From JACRAR01 sp041674385 (GTDB lineage: Bacteria > Pseudomonadota > Gammaproteobacteria > Burkholderiales > Rhodocyclaceae), in NCBI GenBank assembly GCA_041674385.1, contig JBAYVU010000010.1:18343-82342 (forward strand): a DNA stretch of 64,000 nucleotides. Reading direction: 5' to 3'. The notes under the pieces are model-generated. The model was given only the letters and a program-made list of their open reading frames with translations, was not told where the DNA came from and searched no databases. Position numbers and translations under genes: made by a program. Below, one piece after another: positions 53,723-61,963 of this stretch (the first letter of the stretch is position 1; the number at the start of each line of letters is the position of its first letter).

Positions 53723-54325
53723 CTGGGGATCGGAGAGCGCATGAGTAGACCCCGAGCGACTTTCAACGGTAGCGATATACCGCTGTTGCTCCGGCGACCA
53801 ACTGAAAAATACTGCCTTTTCGCGAGCGATCGTGTTGCCGAAAACGCCGGGCGGCATTTCAAGATTAATGCGCCACAAGGACTCTAGGCGTTCGCGGCCG
53901 ATGAGCTTCGCAACAAGCTCAAGAGTGTAGGTGCCGCCGGAAAACAGAAAAAGAGTTTCCGTATCGAGCGGGTTGAAGTGATGATTGGTGACGACACCAG
54001 TTTCGGGAACGTAGAGGCCGCTACCGCGAACAAGCTCTTTGTTACCGTGGCCCCAGAACGAAAATTCGCCGCAACGGGAGCCTTCGTGGACACGAAGGAA
54101 AAGGCTTTCCACGACCTGGCCACGTTTGGCAGTGCTGACAAGGGCCGCTCGAAGAAAGATTTTCGCGAGGGGAACTTTCGTACCGACAAAATCGTAGCGG
54201 AAAGCGATGAAGGAAGGATGTGTGCTGCGGACGGTGCCCCGGCGCAGGACAGTGAACCACAGCGTAAATAGCGAAACCGCTAATGCGATTACCGAGACGA
54301 CAGGCGAAATGTCGGCGAGGGCCAT
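53717..54325 (-). CDS. Hypothetical protein with N-terminal membrane helix (202 aa)
   Basis: One N-terminal membrane segment (ISPVVSVIALAVSLFTLWFTVL) is followed by a beta-rich soluble domain of about 170 residues (FIAFRYDFVGTKVPLAKIFLRAALVST...). No family is recognised. The TAA stop is supplied by the attC core itself (53717-53719). The ATG is 4 bp from the previous attC core, leaving no room for a ribosome site of its own. Confidence 0.68.
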   Translation of the reverse strand: MALADISPVVSVIALAVSLFTLWFTVLRRGTVRSTHPSFIAFRYDFVGTKVPLAKIFLRAALVSTAKRGQVVESLFLRVHEGSRCGEFSFWGHGNKELVRGSGLYVPETGVVTNHHFNPLDTETLFLFSGGTYTLELVAKLIGRERLESLWRINLEMPPGVFGNTIAREKAVFFSWSPEQQRYIATVESRSGSTHALSDPQG

Positions 54326-54329
54326 AAAG

Positions 54330-54399
54330 GGCTAACGTTCAAGGTCAGGGGCGCGGCGCGGCTTTATCGCGCAGCGTCCCTTGCACCGCAGGGTTAGGT
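54330..54399 (-). repeat. attC site 9
   Basis: Cores ggctaac (54330-54336) and gttaggt (54393-54399). Arms tcaggggcgcggcgcgg / cgcgcagcgtcccttg. Confidence 0.92.
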
Positions 54400-54400
54400 T

Positions 54401-55159
54401 TCATTTGCCCTCGCTTCCACCGTTTATACCGGTGGCCTTCTCGAACTTTGCAAGGTATTGGCACATCGTATCAACGAGCGGTTTGTCACCAAACGCCTTG
54501 GCTACGATGGTGATTGAAACTAGCCCGCGATAGTAATAGTTCAATGCGTCGCTTACGTGCTCGGCCATGCGTGGCGTGCCGAGCATTCCATCGATGTGAA
54601 ATAGAGGTGGATCGCCTCCGCACATATCCATGATTTGAGGCGACGAAGCATGAACATAGCCGGAGTAGACGCTGCTGATTGATTCATCCATGTCAGCCAA
54701 GCGAGATGGGTTAGGGTCTGTTGAAAGGACGCGATTTACATAGGCGCGGATCTTCTTTCGCGGGACCATGTTTGGTTTCTTGTGACGGGCTGCAAGGTTA
54801 TTGGGGTCGGGGAACTCTTCGGCAAAGAACTCTTCAAGAAATTGACGATGTCGATCTGTCACTTGATCGTTCGTGATTGCAGCGGCCAAGAAGAAAATGT
54901 CTTCACGAATCTCGTCGAGGGTACGCTGCAAGACAGCCTGTTCTTGGAGAAACCCGTGCAGTAGCAGTACGTCAATTGCGTGTAGAGCACTTATTGATCG
55001 AGCGACCTTCTGGAGTAGCGCTTGCTCAATTAATTCTTCCTTGTGCCGAAAAACAAAACTGTCGCGCCATGGAACTGCTTGTGGAGGCGGAACTTGGGCT
55101 TCCAGTCGACGGAAAGCGCTCTTCATTACGGTCAGCGACTGATGAAAGATGCGGCGCAT
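54401..55159 (-). CDS. DUF5677-like helical protein
   Basis: The 252-residue protein is helical, with LHAIDVLLLHGFLQEQAVLQRTLDEIREDIFFLAAAI and SSVYSGYVHASSPQIMDM. This combination (a long helix with a Glu/Arg pair, then Y-x-x-x-H) is the pattern of DUF5677-like proteins, frequent in cassettes and accessory islands. Function is unknown. Its stop lies 1 bp before attC site 9. Confidence 0.65.
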   Translation of the reverse strand: MRRIFHQSLTVMKSAFRRLEAQVPPPQAVPWRDSFVFRHKEELIEQALLQKVARSISALHAIDVLLLHGFLQEQAVLQRTLDEIREDIFFLAAAITNDQVTDRHRQFLEEFFAEEFPDPNNLAARHKKPNMVPRKKIRAYVNRVLSTDPNPSRLADMDESISSVYSGYVHASSPQIMDMCGGDPPLFHIDGMLGTPRMAEHVSDALNYYYRGLVSITIVAKAFGDKPLVDTMCQYLAKFEKATGINGGSEGK

Positions 55160-55169
55160 GTCAGATGAA

Positions 55170-55238
55170 ACCTAACGTAAAGCTAACCGGCGCGAGCGGC
55201 TCTGCCGCGAAGCGTCCGAGTTGAGCGCCATGTTAGAA
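55170..55238 (-). repeat. attC site 10
   Basis: Cores acctaac (55170-55176) and gttagaa (55232-55238). Arms taaccggcgcgagcgg / ccgcgaagcgtccgag; the loop region is diverged. Confidence 0.85.
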
Positions 55239-55260
55239 CCCGCCACAAATAGTGATTGTT

Positions 55261-55761
55261 TCATACGCCAAAGAAGAAGGTGAACCAAAGAGCAAACAGT
55301 AAAACTGCCACCCCCGATATAAGCCCAATTAGAAATAGCGATGCCCAACCAAGGGCCACCGCAGTGTTAGCACTCCTTAGCCGCGCAGTGTAATACAGAC
55401 CTCGTATTGAGCCATAAAGAAGCAAGGGGACTGCAATAAACATGGCAATTGGAAACAAAACGAAGAGACCTATTGCAATAAGACGAAAGATTTGAAACTT
55501 CGACATACCCAGCAAGACGCCTAGCGGGAAAATAAGCAAGAGTGAGATTCCATACCCAATGCGTTTTACAGGCGTCAGTAATTCTTGTTTAAGCGACTTT
55601 GGAGTGCTAACAGTGTCGAAATTTTGGGGAACAGGGACAGTTGGACTTGGCTCAGGAACCACATTGACCAAAGGAGATGAAGCGGAACATTTTCGACACA
55701 CAATGGCTGGCAGCGGGTTCTTATCGCCACATTTCATGCACACCCAAGAGTGATTGGGCAT
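55261..55761 (-). CDS. Zinc-ribbon membrane protein (166 aa)
   Basis: The N terminus is a four-Cys ribbon like those of RanBP2-type fingers (WVCMKCGDKN...IVCRKCSAS). A Pro-rich linker follows, then three to four membrane helices (YGISLLLIFPLGVLLG; LIAIGLFVLFPIAMFIAVPLLLYG; LGWASLFLIGLISGVAVLLFALWFTFFFG). Function is unknown. The ATG lies 5 bp from the previous attC core without a Shine-Dalgarno of its own. Confidence 0.72.
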   Translation of the reverse strand: MPNHSWVCMKCGDKNPLPAIVCRKCSASSPLVNVVPEPSPTVPVPQNFDTVSTPKSLKQELLTPVKRIGYGISLLLIFPLGVLLGMSKFQIFRLIAIGLFVLFPIAMFIAVPLLLYGSIRGLYYTARLRSANTAVALGWASLFLIGLISGVAVLLFALWFTFFFGV

Positions 55762-55766
55762 ATGAG

Positions 55767-55832
55767 TTCTAACGTGAAGTTGAGGCGCCTGCGCAGCTTT
55801 TCGCGCAGGTCGCCTCGAACGAAGGGTTAGAG
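55767..55832 (-). repeat. attC site 11
   Basis: Cores ttctaac (55767-55773) and gttagag (55826-55832). Arms gaggcgcctgcgcag / cgcgcaggtcgcctc. Nearly identical to sites 12, 17 and 20. Confidence 0.95.
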
Positions 55833-56231
55833 CCGACCTTTGATTCGAATTCGTTCGGCAGTGATCTTCTCATTAGTGGCGCAAAGGTTCTCAATAACGA
55901 TCTCTCTTGTTGTATCGGCATCAATCATGAGTGAGGCGGACTTCCCATTGTCGTCCAAGCGGATTGCAAGCGCAGAGCTTGGGTTCCGCTCTTTGAATGG
56001 CTGAACGTATCGCGAATATACATTCATCAGCGCGGAGGCCAACGTATAGATGTCTGCGACTGAGGCAATTGTGGCGAGTACGCCGACTACGTCGGCGCTA
56101 CCCTTCGTGTTTGGTTGCGGCTCGGGAGCGCTAAATCTCGAATTGGGAATTTGGTGACCGAGATAAACCGCGACGTCGCTGGACGCAACCTCGCCGCTCA
56201 TGTTGGCCAGGGCTAAATAGATAGTTGGCAT
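55827..56231 (-). CDS. Hypothetical protein (134 aa)
   Basis: The 134 residues have a Gly/Ala/Val-rich middle (KGSADVVGVLATIASVADIYTLASALMNVY) and a beta C-terminal part (ALAIRLDDNGKSASLMIDADT). The layout faintly resembles the small EACC1 adaptor proteins of conflict systems, but the match is weak. The TAA stop comes from the attC core, and the gene has its own AGGAA ribosome site. Confidence 0.6.
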   Translation of the reverse strand: MPTIYLALANMSGEVASSDVAVYLGHQIPNSRFSAPEPQPNTKGSADVVGVLATIASVADIYTLASALMNVYSRYVQPFKERNPSSALAIRLDDNGKSASLMIDADTTREIVIENLCATNEKITAERIRIKGRL

Positions 56232-56246
56232 GGGATAGTTCCTAGG

Positions 56247-56312
56247 CTCTAACGTGGAGTTGAGGCGCCTGCGCGGCTTTTCGCGCAGGTCGCCTCGAAC
56301 GTAGGGTTATGT
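56247..56312 (-). repeat. attC site 12
   Basis: Cores ctctaac (56247-56253) and gttatgt (56306-56312). Arms gaggcgcctgcgcgg / cgcgcaggtcgcctc. Confidence 0.95.
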
Positions 56313-56313
56313 T

Positions 56314-56901
56314 TCACGGCGCCTCCTTCTTTTGAACTGACGCCGGAAATTCGTAAATCACCTTTAAAAGCATTTGAACAAAGGCCAACAGTTCTTCCGC
56401 ATCCGCCTGGACCATCAATGTGATCTCATGATTGGCTTCGTTGCCCTTCTTGCGGATGTGATCGACCCATCCTTTCGCGCCCGGAGGTACATAGTGGTTG
56501 TCAGCTAGGTACTGAACATAATTGATGAACGGTTCACCTTGTGCTGCTCCTAAGGAGACTGCAAGGTGCATTAGCAATTTGCGGCAGCTGAGAACAGCAG
56601 CGGTGTAAGCGCCGGCCCCGGTACAGGCCCGAGCTTCGTTGTAAAGAGTTGCGGTGTCAGCGTCCGGTATGTCCTTGACAACCTCTCCAAATACGACTCC
56701 GGGTGTCTGCTTTCTTTCGGTCTGGTCGAATAGCGACGGCCGAGTACATTGATGGCAGATATAAAGGTGCGCGAACGTTGCCCCTGATCCGGACAACTGC
56801 GCATGCCAGCCCTTTTCTGATGCAACCGAGGCACCGCAATACCCACATATGTAGCTATGCGACGGAAGAGGACCGGCATTCCCCCAAGTAAGTTTTTGCA
56901 T
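56314..56901 (-). CDS. DUF4145-domain protein
   Basis: The 195 residues begin with a zinc-binding part (YICGYCG and YICHQCT). A DUF4145 domain follows: YNEARACTGAGAYTAAVLSCRKLLMHLAVSLGA and GWVDHIRKKGNEANHEI, where the KxxxNxxxH feature is typical. DUF4145 occurs alone or fused to restriction and other defence nucleases; the function here is unknown. GGAGA lies before the ATG. Confidence 0.82.
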   Translation of the reverse strand: MQKLTWGNAGPLPSHSYICGYCGASVASEKGWHAQLSGSGATFAHLYICHQCTRPSLFDQTERKQTPGVVFGEVVKDIPDADTATLYNEARACTGAGAYTAAVLSCRKLLMHLAVSLGAAQGEPFINYVQYLADNHYVPPGAKGWVDHIRKKGNEANHEITLMVQADAEELLAFVQMLLKVIYEFPASVQKKEAP

Positions 56902-56932
56902 AGTTCAATCTCCGGCAAGGGTTATAGCTGAA

Positions 56933-57001
56933 ACATAACGTGAAGGTAACCGGCCTTGCGCGGCTTTTCGCGCAAGGTCCGTGTTGACTGAAGGGTTAGA
57001 G
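56933..57001 (-). repeat. attC site 13
   Basis: Cores acataac (56933-56939) and gttagag (56995-57001). Arms taaccggccttgcgcgg / cgcgcaaggtccgtg; same type as site 18. Confidence 0.94.
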
Positions 57002-57820
57002 CGCATTGGTGGGAAAGAGATGCTCAAAACTTGGGAATATCTCGTGGAAGCGATACCTAAAGCTCTCTGAACTTTCGGTGTACTTGCGTGACTTTCTCAG
57101 TAGAGAGTGCAGATGAGTTGCCGTTGACGCCGAGACTTTGCTAACGGAGAGAACGTCTGCTTTGCTGTGAGCGACATGTGTAAGGCCCGCCACATAGTCT
57201 GGTAGTAGCAGAAGTGGCTCTTCTTGTTCGGTGGAAAGGGAAAGACTCACGACTTCCTTGTGGATACCCAGCAAGTCTATGAGTGGTTGGTGCGCATTTG
57301 TCGCTTCCCAGAGTTCCATGAACATATCGATGTTCTCTTGTCCTTGAATCTCGTTGTCGAGTACTAGCGACTCACGTATGAGCGTTGGCTTTCGGCTAGT
57401 TCTGGATCTTGGGATACGAACGGTATTGATCGTATGCGCGATTGTTAGAGATGAGGCATGAGCGAAGAGGATGTACTTGATAAGAGTCGCGGCCTTCACA
57501 AAGCTCATGCTGCCTCCTGAGCCAGGAGCAACTCGCTGATATGCCTCTGCTGCATCTTTCCAAAAGTCTTCCCACGCGACCGACTCCTTTTCGATGGAGG
57601 TTGCTGTGACGCATAGAGCTTCTTGAAGCAAGAGCTGGACAACGAACTCGACATCGGAGTCTTGAGCATCTCGCCACTTCGGAAGTAGCTTTGGAATACG
57701 CTTTCGAATGAACTTTGTTCCTCCAGACGGGAGGAGAACACCCCCGACCGTTACTCGATCCGCGTTCAGGGCCTCACGTGCTACTCGGCCTGCAATGTCT
57801 CCTAGGAGGGTTACGTTCAC
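56996..57820 (-). CDS. Hypothetical protein (274 aa), possibly DUF3800-like
   Basis: Starts at a GTG (57820). The segments VTVGGVLLPSGG near the start and LLLPDYVAGLTHVAHSKAD in the second half recall DUF3800 (RNase H-like) proteins. The N-terminal DES-G acidic motif of that family is missing, so this is either a degenerate member or unrelated. The TAA stop is given by the attC core. The gene is A/T-richer than the backbone. Confidence 0.55.
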   Translation of the reverse strand: MNVTLLGDIAGRVAREALNADRVTVGGVLLPSGGTKFIRKRIPKLLPKWRDAQDSDVEFVVQLLLQEALCVTATSIEKESVAWEDFWKDAAEAYQRVAPGSGGSMSFVKAATLIKYILFAHASSLTIAHTINTVRIPRSRTSRKPTLIRESLVLDNEIQGQENIDMFMELWEATNAHQPLIDLLGIHKEVVSLSLSTEQEEPLLLLPDYVAGLTHVAHSKADVLSVSKVSASTATHLHSLLRKSRKYTESSESFRYRFHEIFPSFEHLFPTNAL

Positions 57821-57833
57821 GGTGGGCTATGTG

Positions 57834-57900
57834 CTCTAACGTTTGAGTTCAGGGGCGCGCCGCCGATAGGCGGAGCGTCCCCTGCAACGGAAGGTTAGAT
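57834..57900 (-). repeat. attC site 14
   Basis: Cores ctctaac (57834-57840) and gttagat (57894-57900). Arms caggggcgcgccgcc / ggcggagcgtcccctg; same type as site 22. Confidence 0.93.
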
Positions 57901-57901
57901 T

Positions 57902-58987
57902 TCACTGCCGCTGAAGCTTTCGAGCCCATGAATTCCATGACTCAACCTTTATCGGGGGAGTGAAATGACGCTGATAGTCCTGTCGCTGCCAGCTTTCTTT
58001 CAAATCGTTGCGTGTTTGGCCGCCTATGACGACAGCGTAAACGTGAATATCCTTGTTCAGGTCGACCCCCAAAGGGGTGCGAGCTCCCAAGAATGATCTG
58101 TAGATTGCCTTTCCTGATTCAGCAACTGCGCGTGTGGTGTGGAACGATTTACGAGACTGCGCCAGAGATTCATAGATTGCTCGGTATCGGCGTCTAATTT
58201 GGTCCACTGCCTGATTTATTTTTGCGCTGAAACCTTCATAGCTATCCGAATTGACGAGGTTGAAATCTGCACCTTTCACCTCAATCAAGAATACGTCCAT
58301 GCAGCTTCGGCCAGTAAAGACCACGAAATCGACGAACCCGTCAGCAATTGGATATTCCGAGAAGCAGATGTATTCCTCTGGCAATGCAGCATAGACCTCG
58401 CCGAGCAATGACAGATCACTACGAAGAATTTCCTGCAGTTCGCTCTCTCCTGCTTCACTTTCTATTACGGCTTCAACCTGCGCACGGGAAAGCATGGTGG
58501 ATTCAATCTCCAGCCGGCGCTGGATGACTCTTGTGGATTCGGCATATGGGATATCCACATGTGGTTCAAGAAGGTGGCGTTGACGCTCAACTTCGTTTCG
58601 TAAGCGCGGCTCTGAAAGGGTTGGGCGATCCAATTCGGAGAGGTCGAAACCCAGAGTGCGAGCGACGGTTTCTGCATGCAGTGTTTCCCAGGAAGTGGCG
58701 CGCCCAGGGGTGATTGTTACTGCGTCAAATGATGCGCCTCCGCGATCTTCTACTTCGTAGTGTTCAATGAATCTAGAGTATTGCGGTACGTGGCCACGAT
58801 CGACTAACGCCTTAACGATCGACTCAATTGCATTTGTAACTGAAGGGCCGACATTCTTTGAGCCTAGGTCGGTTAGCAGTACTACCGGATATTCGTCAGT
58901 TGTAATGAAGACGCGAACCCGGCAAATGCCATGGCGCTTCGAACTAATGCCGACCGGAAATTGAAATATGAAGTCGCTTATCTTCAC
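57902..58987 (-). CDS. sduA: Shedu-like anti-phage nuclease (DUF4263)
   Basis: Shedu proteins are stand-alone anti-phage defence nucleases. The 361 residues have an N-terminal half with TDEYPVVLLTDLGSKNVGPSVTNAIESIV and a C-terminal PD-(D/E)xK core. The core shows ESELQEILRSDLSLLGEVY (E183/E186), then EYPIADGFVDFVVF (D220) and FLIEVKGADFNLV (E236, K238), followed by INQAVDQIRRRYRAI, where Gln follows the strand as in DUF4263. GTG at 58987 is the start. It is a one-gene cassette, which fits a single-protein defence system. The family call rests on this motif order, not on a search. Confidence 0.78.
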   Translation of the reverse strand: MKISDFIFQFPVGISSKRHGICRVRVFITTDEYPVVLLTDLGSKNVGPSVTNAIESIVKALVDRGHVPQYSRFIEHYEVEDRGGASFDAVTITPGRATSWETLHAETVARTLGFDLSELDRPTLSEPRLRNEVERQRHLLEPHVDIPYAESTRVIQRRLEIESTMLSRAQVEAVIESEAGESELQEILRSDLSLLGEVYAALPEEYICFSEYPIADGFVDFVVFTGRSCMDVFLIEVKGADFNLVNSDSYEGFSAKINQAVDQIRRRYRAIYESLAQSRKSFHTTRAVAESGKAIYRSFLGARTPLGVDLNKDIHVYAVVIGGQTRNDLKESWQRQDYQRHFTPPIKVESWNSWARKLQRQ

Positions 58988-59006
58988 TAGAAGCTGTCCA
59001 TGTGAA

Positions 59007-59075
59007 ATCTAACGTCTGACATAACCGGCGCAAGCGGCTTTATCGCTGGCGTCCGTGTTGATGGATAGGTTATGC
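59007..59075 (-). repeat. attC site 15
   Basis: Cores atctaac (59007-59013) and gttatgc (59069-59075). Arms cataaccggcgcaagcgg / cgctggcgtccgtgttg; this is an arm type of its own. Confidence 0.86.
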
Positions 59076-59080
59076 GTCAT

Positions 59081-59863
59081 TTAGAAGATGTCGGATGCTA
59101 CGAGTTTTGTGCGTAGTTTTTCAGTGAGCGTTTGGTAATGTGCCGGCAGTGAGTCGAGTACTACATTTACGCGTGTGATCTCTGTGGCAGTCAGTTTTCC
59201 GCCCTTATCGATCATCTTGAGCATGAAATGGACAATATCTGGCACCTTGTTTATGTCCCGCTTATGACAGAGTTCCAATAGCTCAAGGGCGTCTGATATT
59301 GCCATATTGTTGCTTGGATTAGCCTCCATTTTCTCTTTCAAGCGTATAAATTCCAACTGAAAGACTCGACTTTCAATGGCAGATATTGACCTTCCATGCG
59401 GTTTCAATAACACCTCGATGGTCCCTTTTATCTGCTTATCCATATTGTCGTTAATCGATGCCATTTTTGTAGTAATAGCTTCATCAAGCTCAGCAGCCTT
59501 CGCACGAGCAATATTTTCGAGTTCTGCCTTTAGTGTTTCCTTGTCACGTTCATAGACCTTGAAGTTAACTAGCCAACCGAATCCAAGGAGAAGGCTGACA
59601 ACAATAAAAACTCCGCCAAGCGCCCAATAGACAGTGTCAAGAAGTGATCCCTGATAGTCGCGAGTCATTTGGAGTTGCGCTTCAAGCAGTTTGATTTGCT
59701 GCTTCGCCGCGCTGAGATCGGTTGCTTCTAGAGCAGCGCTTCTCTTTGATGCGGAGACATCGGCATTGGGAGTTTGTGGCTTAGGTGATTCAGCAAAAAC
59801 CGGTAAAGCGACTTGCATCAACGTCACAAGAAAAATCATCTTTAGAAGGCGATTCATTGACAC
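59081..59863 (-). CDS. Signal-peptide, one-helix, coiled-coil hypothetical protein (260 aa)
   Basis: The protein has a signal peptide (MSMNRLLKMIFLVTLMQVALPVFA), a short periplasmic coiled coil, one membrane helix (VYWALGGVFIVVSLLLGFGWLVNF, about residues 77-100) and a cytoplasmic helical tail with many Lys and Glu (ELENIARAKAAELDEAITTKM). No family is recognised. The layout suits a membrane sensor or scaffold. It is the cassette directly upstream of Shedu in the reading direction. An AAGGAG ribosome site lies before the ATG. Confidence 0.72.
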   Translation of the reverse strand: MSMNRLLKMIFLVTLMQVALPVFAESPKPQTPNADVSASKRSAALEATDLSAAKQQIKLLEAQLQMTRDYQGSLLDTVYWALGGVFIVVSLLLGFGWLVNFKVYERDKETLKAELENIARAKAAELDEAITTKMASINDNMDKQIKGTIEVLLKPHGRSISAIESRVFQLEFIRLKEKMEANPSNNMAISDALELLELCHKRDINKVPDIVHFMLKMIDKGGKLTATEITRVNVVLDSLPAHYQTLTEKLRTKLVASDIF

Positions 59864-59875
59864 TCCTTTTTTGAC

Positions 59876-59957
59876 GCATAACGTGCCTGAGTTGAGGGGC
59901 GCCTGGAGGCAGGCGAAAGCCCGCTGGAAGGCGTCCCACTCGAACGATAAGTTAGAC
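59876..59957 (-). repeat. attC site 16 (82 bp)
   Basis: Cores gcataac (59876-59882) and gttagac (59951-59957). Longer arms gttgaggggcgcct / aggcgtcccactcga, with a complex middle (ggcaggcgaaagcccgctgg). Confidence 0.85.
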
Positions 59958-60044
59958 TGGCGGCACCTGCATGCCCCATGCAGCCGGTAAAATCGTTGAC
60001 GTGCCTAACTATGCCCAATGGCAGTTGATGTTTCGCTCTTAGGC

Positions 60045-61007
60045 TCATTTCTGGCATTGGCTTTCTGAATCACCGGATTTCGCTTTCGATAGCCGATTTA
60101 TGGTTTCGTTGAGGGCTGTTTGTGGATCTTCGCCTGCTCGTACGGCATCGTTGACCGCACGTAAAATCTCCCTTTGGTTCTGCGCGACAAATTCAGCCAT
60201 CGCAAAGGTCGTGTGTTGCTCTCGCTCTTGGTCGTTCAAATAGAAATCGTTTTTCAAGTCGTCGAAGAGGATGAGGAAATGTTCAATGCAGGTAAGAAAC
60301 GCCCATACGTGGTCAGAAAACCAATCCGAAGCTGATTCTGTGTGGCTAACTGTTTTGTCAAAATAATATTTGATCTTCGGCCTAAATACTCCGGTTCCGT
60401 CTTTTGTTGGAGTTCCTTCAGCTTGCGCATAGAACTTTATTGCCGATGGGTTTGGGTGCAACAGGAGGCTAAGGGAATCGTAAATCTCTTGATATGGAAT
60501 TAACTTAGAGTCCAGTCCGCTAACGAGCGTGTTAATGTTAATTGTTGTCTTCAATTCCTTTACACGCTTTCTGTCCTCATTCAAGGAAAAGTGGCTTTGA
60601 TGGTACTCTGGGTCCTTTAGAAACTTGTATAGAAGTGCATTGACTTCGATTTGAGATCTGATCCCGTTGACAAATGCAGTGAGGTTGTATGGAAGAAGCG
60701 CCGAAATGACCGTTCTTATGTTTTCATTCGCTTTCGAAAGAAAAAAATTTCGGATTAATCGCGAGGCGGTAACGTATCTCCCTCCCCTTACAACAGTTAA
60801 GTAGTACCGAGTATGTATCTCGTAGAAATATTGCTTAGCAAATTGCCGCTGATTCTTCGAGAGCCTTGTTTTAGCCACAAATCGACGCCAGTTCTTCCAA
60901 TAGACAATCCGAATTGTGAGCTTTTCGGCCGCGCGTAATCTCTTGAACTGGTAATGCTCCTTATCTAGGAGCTTCGCATCTTCGCGTTCCGCAAACCTAG
61001 TCTTCAT
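60045..61007 (-). CDS. Hypothetical A/T-rich helical protein (320 aa)
   Basis: The protein is rich in Lys, Asn, Tyr and Phe and clearly A/T-rich in base use compared with the backbone. Features are IYDSLSLLLHPNPSAIKFY and CIEHFLILFDDLKNDF, which have the L-x-HP and helix pattern found in DUF5677-like proteins. There is a basic N-terminal 70 residues. No known family can be set. The foreign composition suggests transfer from a low-G+C source. Confidence 0.65.
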   Translation of the reverse strand: MKTRFAEREDAKLLDKEHYQFKRLRAAEKLTIRIVYWKNWRRFVAKTRLSKNQRQFAKQYFYEIHTRYYLTVVRGGRYVTASRLIRNFFLSKANENIRTVISALLPYNLTAFVNGIRSQIEVNALLYKFLKDPEYHQSHFSLNEDRKRVKELKTTININTLVSGLDSKLIPYQEIYDSLSLLLHPNPSAIKFYAQAEGTPTKDGTGVFRPKIKYYFDKTVSHTESASDWFSDHVWAFLTCIEHFLILFDDLKNDFYLNDQEREQHTTFAMAEFVAQNQREILRAVNDAVRAGEDPQTALNETINRLSKAKSGDSESQCQK

Positions 61008-61046
61008 TTCGACGTTCGCCTACGATTGACGCTTAAAGAGGGAAAG

Positions 61047-61112
61047 GTCTAACGTGGAGTTGAGGCGCCTGCGCGGCTTTTCGCGCAGGTCGCCTCGAAC
61101 GCAGGGTTATGC
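61047..61112 (-). repeat. attC site 17
   Basis: Cores gtctaac (61047-61053) and gttatgc (61106-61112). Arms identical to site 12. Confidence 0.95.
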
Positions 61113-61535
61113 CTTCTTGTCCCAGCCGACGACATAGCCGTCCTCAACCGTGACACGAAGCCCAAACCGATTTGCGCCTTGTTGGTTGTACTTCCATATC
61201 TCCTTCGTCTTTGTCTTAAGCACATTCCTGTCGATCACAACCGGAGACCCCATCGAATCTTTCAGTTGTTCTTCGCTTTGCCCTTGCCAGACGTAGCCTT
61301 CGAGTATTTTCTTTACGATGCTCTCGTCACCATACTTTGCCCGGAGATACTCCAGTCGTTTCTTCTTTTTGTCTTGTTGATACCAGATGACAGCGCCAAG
61401 GATCGCTATAAGGAGGATGGCTGCACCCGCTCCACCAACCGACTCGACGATCTTGCCGATGAGGAGCAACGGAATACCGACGACGATCAGCAGGACAATC
61501 AGTGCTGTATCTGCTTTGGAGCTTCGTTTCGCCAT
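61107..61535 (-). CDS. Membrane protein with SmpA/BamE-like C-terminal domain (142 aa)
   Basis: Two hydrophobic helices lie in residues 10-55 (TALIVLLIVVGIPLLLIG; AAILLIAILGAVIWY). After a Lys-rich stretch the C-terminal domain reads LKDSMGSPVVIDRNVLKTKTKEIWKYN and LRVTVEDGYVVGWDKK, a small beta fold similar to SmpA/DUF2845 proteins. The TAA stop lies inside attC site 17. AGGAGA is its own ribosome site. Confidence 0.7.
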   Translation of the reverse strand: MAKRSSKADTALIVLLIVVGIPLLLIGKIVESVGGAGAAILLIAILGAVIWYQQDKKKKRLEYLRAKYGDESIVKKILEGYVWQGQSEEQLKDSMGSPVVIDRNVLKTKTKEIWKYNQQGANRFGLRVTVEDGYVVGWDKKA

Positions 61536-61551
61536 ACGGCTCTCCTAGAAG

Positions 61552-61620
61552 GCATAACGTGGAGGTCACCGGCCTTGCGCGGCTTTTCGCGCAAGGTCCG
61601 TGTGCACCGCAGGGTTAGGC
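61552..61620 (-). repeat. attC site 18
   Basis: Cores gcataac (61552-61558) and gttaggc (61614-61620). Arms tcaccggccttgcgcgg / cgcgcaaggtccgtg. Confidence 0.95.
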
Positions 61621-61947
61621 ACCGTTGTCACCACTTTGTTTGGATTGCCCGGAGCCATTGGAATCCTTTCCCCGCGAAAACGAAAACATAGCGGCCGTGA
61701 TAAACGTTCCGGCTATGACACCGGCAAGCATAGAGTTTAGCAATACATTTCCACTCGCGGGAGTAGGCGACGAGACGGAAAAGAAGTGGACGAGCGGAAA
61801 CGAAAGAAGCGCACCAACCGCCGCGCAAAGCCAACCGAGCAGCATTACGAAGGGGAACCTCAAGCCCGAGGCACCGACGAAGAGGCACGGGATTAGCACG
61901 ATTGGGTTTAAGAGCATGTAGAAGGCGAGCGGGATAACGTCTACCAC
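61615..61947 (-). CDS. Small membrane protein (110 aa)
   Basis: Three to four membrane helices (FYMLLNPIVLIPCLFVGA, VMLLGWLCAAVGALLSFPLV, SMLAGVIAGTFITAAMFSF) end in a hydrophilic Ser/Gly/Asn tail. GTG at 61947 is preceded by GAGGAG. No family is recognised. The stop codon comes from the attC core. Confidence 0.65.
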   Translation of the reverse strand: MVDVIPLAFYMLLNPIVLIPCLFVGASGLRFPFVMLLGWLCAAVGALLSFPLVHFFSVSSPTPASGNVLLNSMLAGVIAGTFITAAMFSFSRGKDSNGSGQSKQSGDNGA

Positions 61948-61963
61948 GGCGCGACTCCTCGGT

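Noticed and set aside
59967..59983. Hairpin ctgcatg-ccc-catgcag as a terminator
   Set aside because: There is a perfect 7-bp stem but no T tract on either strand; it is left as an unexplained small palindrome between attC site 16 and the next cassette gene.
60003..60009. gcctaac as another attC core
   Set aside because: There is no partner core or paired arms in range, so it is considered chance or a fossil too short to call.
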